NCBI GenBank assembly: GCA_946621045.1
Contig: CAMOOA010000067.1
Location: 1-6,906 of the forward strand
Origin: an uncultured Erysipelotrichaceae bacterium
Lineage (GTDB): Bacteria > Bacillota_I > Bacilli_A > Erysipelotrichales > Erysipelotrichaceae
Direction: 5' to 3'
Length of the DNA stretch: 6,906 bases
Shown piece by piece: positions 4,630-6,906 of the stretch. A program made the translations under genes and the position numbers. Position 1 is the first letter of the stretch, and each line of letters starts with the position of its first letter. The notes under the pieces are model-generated. The model saw only the letters and a program-made list of their open reading frames with translations, was not told where the DNA came from and did no database searches.

Positions 4630-5364
4630 ATGAAGAAAGAGCATTTTTTCAGCGTGATTTCATTACTGATTCTGTGGGGAATTGCCGCAGTACTTGTTCG
4701 TAATGACATTCTGATACCATACCCGCTGCAGGCGCTTTCCAGGGTATTTGAACTCATGCGCACGCCCCAGTTTTACGGCGCGGTCGGATCGACACTGTTT
4801 CGGGTCGCAAAGGGGTTCTTTCTGTCATTTGCCGCAGCACTTGTGATCAGTATTCTGGCAGAGCGGTTCCCGCAGTTTCGGATGTGCATTTCTCCGCTGC
4901 TGGTGATCACACGGACAATCCCGAATATCAGTTATATCGTGATAGCGCTGATCTGGCTCGGCGCTGAAGGTGCCGTGAGTGCTGTAAGTTTTATGATTCT
5001 GTTTCCTGTATTTGCCAATGCATTTTCCAACCGGCTTGCGGATACAGATGAAACTCTCAGGGAAGTCGAGCAGATGTATCCTGAGACATTCTTTTTCCGG
5101 CTGAAGTACAGAGTTCTGCCGGATCTTGTACCTGAGATGCTGGCAACCGGTAAAACGGCTGCAGGTCTCGGACTTAAAGTTGGTATTATGGCTGAAATTC
5201 TCGGTCAGGTACGAAGCGGCATCGGGCGCAGCATGAATTATGCCAGGCTGAATCTCGATACTGCTGGTATCGTCGCATGGACGATCGTTATTATTCTGTT
5301 GTCAGTCGCTATCGATGCGGTATTCGGCTGGCTGCAGGCTCAGCGAATGAAGGAGGAGCTGTGA
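4630..5364 (+). CDS. ABC importer permease, SsuC/TauC-like
   Basis: 244-residue integral membrane subunit of a binding-protein-dependent importer. Hydrophobic segments at about 6-23, 60-76, 88-110, 114-131, 177-192 and 211-233 suggest six membrane spans. The BPD_transp_1 signature region is visible at 145-192: EVEQMYPETFFFRLKYRVLP, then the M.ATGKTAAGLGLKVGIMAEILG segment. In this EAA loop the usual Gly is replaced by Pro151. The start at 4630 has no Shine-Dalgarno; the in-frame stop TAA at 4609-4611 leaves no other good upstream start, and later starts would lose the first span, so near-leaderless translation from the promoter at 4612 is likely. Its natural partner is the lipoprotein at 3467. 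No ATPase gene follows; instead its TGA overlaps the ATG of the NuoE-like gene. Confidence 0.87.
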   Translation: MKKEHFFSVISLLILWGIAAVLVRNDILIPYPLQALSRVFELMRTPQFYGAVGSTLFRVAKGFFLSFAAALVISILAERFPQFRMCISPLLVITRTIPNISYIVIALIWLGAEGAVSAVSFMILFPVFANAFSNRLADTDETLREVEQMYPETFFFRLKYRVLPDLVPEMLATGKTAAGLGLKVGIMAEILGQVRSGIGRSMNYARLNLDTAGIVAWTIVIILLSVAIDAVFGWLQAQRMKEEL

Positions 5365-5852
5365 TGGAGAGACTGAACCAGGATTCTCTCAAGACAATCG
5401 ACGAGATTGTCGAACGTCACCGGAATGAACCCGGTCCGGTGATCGTAATGCTGCACGATGTGCAGGATTCTCTCGGGTATGTACCGTTCGAAGCGATGGA
5501 AAAGATTGCGGAAGCAACCGGTACAAGTGTTGCGGAAGTATACGGCGTCGTATGTTTCTATGCACAGTTTACAACCAGCCCGAAGGGGAAACATGTTATC
5601 AACATCTGCCTCGGAACTGCCTGCTATGTCAAAGGAGCACAGGCTCTGATCGACGAAACAATGGATCTTACAGGCACTGAGATCAATTCGACGAGCGCAG
5701 ACGGCATTTTCTCGCTCGATGCCACACGATGCCTCGGCGCGTGCGGTCTTGCGCCGGTATGCGTCATTGACGGCAAAGTATTCGGTAACTGCACGAAGGA
5801 GACAGTTACTGCAGAAATCAATCGTATCAAAGCTGCAGAGAAACTTGCTTGA
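5364..5852 (+). CDS. nuoE: NuoE/HydC-type [2Fe-2S] subunit of an NAD(P)-linked hydrogenase or dehydrogenase
   Basis: 162-residue thioredoxin-like ferredoxin that relays electrons next to the flavoprotein subunit, equivalent to complex I NuoE, HydC of trimeric [FeFe]-hydrogenases and HndA. The N-terminal helical part (IVMLHDVQDSLGYVP, 27-41; VAEVYGVVCFYAQF, 56-69) is characteristic. The four cluster ligands are present: Cys82 and Cys87 in CLGTAC, Cys123 and Cys127 in CLGAC. Length is normal for the family. The start at 5364 is set by AAGGAGG (5350-5356) and overlaps the permease stop as TGATG; an in-frame ATG at 5277 lies in the permease and is rejected. A NuoF-like gene follows after 21 bases. 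The TM1266-family gene upstream favours [FeFe]-hydrogenase over formate dehydrogenase, but the catalytic subunit is not in view. Confidence 0.92.
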   Translation: MERLNQDSLKTIDEIVERHRNEPGPVIVMLHDVQDSLGYVPFEAMEKIAEATGTSVAEVYGVVCFYAQFTTSPKGKHVINICLGTACYVKGAQALIDETMDLTGTEINSTSADGIFSLDATRCLGACGLAPVCVIDGKVFGNCTKETVTAEINRIKAAEKLA

Positions 5853-5873
5853 GTACATCCAGGAGAACAACAT

Positions 5874-6906
5874 ATGAACAGTGTAAATGAATTGAATGAA
5901 CTGCGTGAGCAGTCCAGAAGTAAAGTTGCGCTGCGTGAAGGCATGGACAAGCCTGCGGATGACAAGATCCGTCTTGATGTGCTTACCTGCGGCGGTACCG
6001 GATGTCACGCTTCCAATTCCGACAAGATCATTGAAAATCTGAAGGCGGAACTGGTAAAGCGCGGTATTCAGGGCGAAGTAAACCTTGTCAAAACAGGATG
6101 CTTCGGTCTCTGTCAGAAGGGACCGATCATGGCAATCTTCCCGGACAATATTTATTACTGCCATGTAAAACCGGAAGATGCCGAGCGCATTGTTGAGGAA
6201 CATATCGTTAACGGACGTGTCATTGAAGACATGCAGCTGTATGACGAAGATCCGGAGACAAAGCAGCGCATTCATGATATTGAAAAGATCAAATTCTATG
6301 AGAAGCAGCAGCGTATTGCACTGCGCAACTGCGGCAGAATCGGTCCGGAAGATATCACAGAATATATTGCGATCGATGGTTATCAGGGACTTGCAAAGGC
6401 TCTGACCTCCATGACACCGCAGGAAGTCATCGATGAGATGAAGGCCAGCGGACTCCGCGGACGCGGCGGCGCCGGTTTCCCGACAGGTGTCAAATGGCAG
6501 TTCGAAAAAGATCAGCCGGGTGATGAGAAGTATGTCATCTGCAACGCCGACGAAGGTGACCCGGGCGCATTCATGGACCGTTCCATTCTCGAAGGCGATC
6601 CGCATGCAGTCCTTGAAGGTATGGCCATCATGGCTTACGCAGTCGGTGCGCATAAGGGTTATATCTATATCCGTGCAGAGTATCCGATTGCCGTACACCG
6701 TCTGAAGATTGCGATCCGCCAGGCGCATGAACTGGGTCTGCTCGGCGACAACATTTTCGGCAGCGGCTTCAACTTTGATATTGAAATCCGTCTTGGCGCA
6801 GGCGCGTTTGTCTGCGGCGAAGAGACAGCTCTGATTGCGTCCATTGAAGGCCAGCGCGGTATGCCTCGTCCGAAACCTCCGTTCCCGGCGGTCAAGGGTG
6901 TCTGGG
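5874..6906 (+). CDS. nuoF: NuoF/HydB-type NAD(P)H and FMN-binding subunit, cut by the right edge
   Basis: First 344 codons of the flavoprotein subunit that exchanges electrons between NAD(P)H and iron-sulfur clusters, as in HydB of bifurcating [FeFe]-hydrogenases and HndC. The ATG follows AGGAGA (5861-5866) by 7 bases. It has the extra N-terminal [2Fe-2S] thioredoxin-like domain of hydrogenase types, with Cys39 and Cys44 in CGGTGC and Cys76 and Cys80 in CFGLC; complex I NuoF lacks this. The 51-kDa core follows: LRGRGGAGFPTGVKW (194-208), NADEGDPGAFMDR (224-236), YIRAEYPIAVHRL (265-277) and GAGAFVCGEETALIASIEG (308-326), the FMN/NAD(P)-binding glycine-rich and acidic motifs. The SLBB region, the [4Fe-4S] ligands and any C-terminal ferredoxin domain lie beyond base 6906. 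Hydrogenase is the likeliest complex; NAD(P)-dependent formate dehydrogenase is the main alternative. Confidence 0.94.
   Translation, partial: MNSVNELNELREQSRSKVALREGMDKPADDKIRLDVLTCGGTGCHASNSDKIIENLKAELVKRGIQGEVNLVKTGCFGLCQKGPIMAIFPDNIYYCHVKPEDAERIVEEHIVNGRVIEDMQLYDEDPETKQRIHDIEKIKFYEKQQRIALRNCGRIGPEDITEYIAIDGYQGLAKALTSMTPQEVIDEMKASGLRGRGGAGFPTGVKWQFEKDQPGDEKYVICNADEGDPGAFMDRSILEGDPHAVLEGMAIMAYAVGAHKGYIYIRAEYPIAVHRLKIAIRQAHELGLLGDNIFGSGFNFDIEIRLGAGAFVCGEETALIASIEGQRGMPRPKPPFPAVKGVW

Noticed and set aside
5340..6728. 462-codon open frame on the minus strand
   Set aside because: It lies opposite two clearly real genes (NuoE-like and NuoF-like) with intact cluster and flavin motifs; its product shows no domain and is Cys/Phe/Arg-rich in the way antisense shadows are.

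Overview
The window reads as a piece of a low- to mid-GC Bacillota (Firmicutes) chromosome from an anaerobe. Evidence: strong GGAGG-type ribosome binding sites, U-tract terminators, extended -10 promoters, a threonyl-tRNA synthetase whose second half closely resembles Firmicutes ThrS as I remember it, and diaphorase subunits of the type found in [FeFe]-hydrogenases. An Erysipelotrichia-like source is my guess from the flavour of the ThrS sequence; I could not test it.

Layout, all on the + strand. (1) 1-1722: 3' nine-tenths of thrS, entering from the left edge without its TGS domain, closed by a hairpin terminator (1739-1769). (2) 1770-2106: about 340 bases without a firm gene. It holds a possible 53-codon ORF (1854-2015) with a good Shine-Dalgarno and alternative hairpins around it, and an AT-rich promoter-like zone. 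(3) 2131-2982: a secreted, aromatic-rich repeat protein with Ala-Pro linkers and a C-terminal domain like the Listeria-Bacteroides repeat, with its own strong terminator. (4) 3060-6906: a hydrogenase-linked gene cluster. It opens with an extended -10 promoter and a roughly 115-nt leader containing an intrinsic terminator and a complementary 5' segment (riboswitch or attenuator architecture). Then come a TM1266-type iron-only hydrogenase system regulator, a lipoprotein substrate-binding protein of an NMT1/SsuA-like ABC importer, two hairpins plus an extended -10 promoter placed almost on the permease start codon, the importer permease, a NuoE/HydC-type [2Fe-2S] subunit, and the first 344 codons of a NuoF/HydB-type flavoprotein subunit that runs off the right edge.

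The point of most interest is the link between an ABC importer and hydrogenase subunits. The permease stop and the nuoE-like start overlap (TGATG), so translation of importer and diaphorase genes is probably coupled. No ABC ATPase gene lies between the permease and the hydrogenase genes. I infer that the importer brings in something used for hydrogenase maturation or function, or for the same metabolic state, and that the leader RNA senses a related signal. Neither the ligand nor the transported compound can be read from the sequence. The catalytic hydrogenase subunit and the maturases, if present, lie outside the window.
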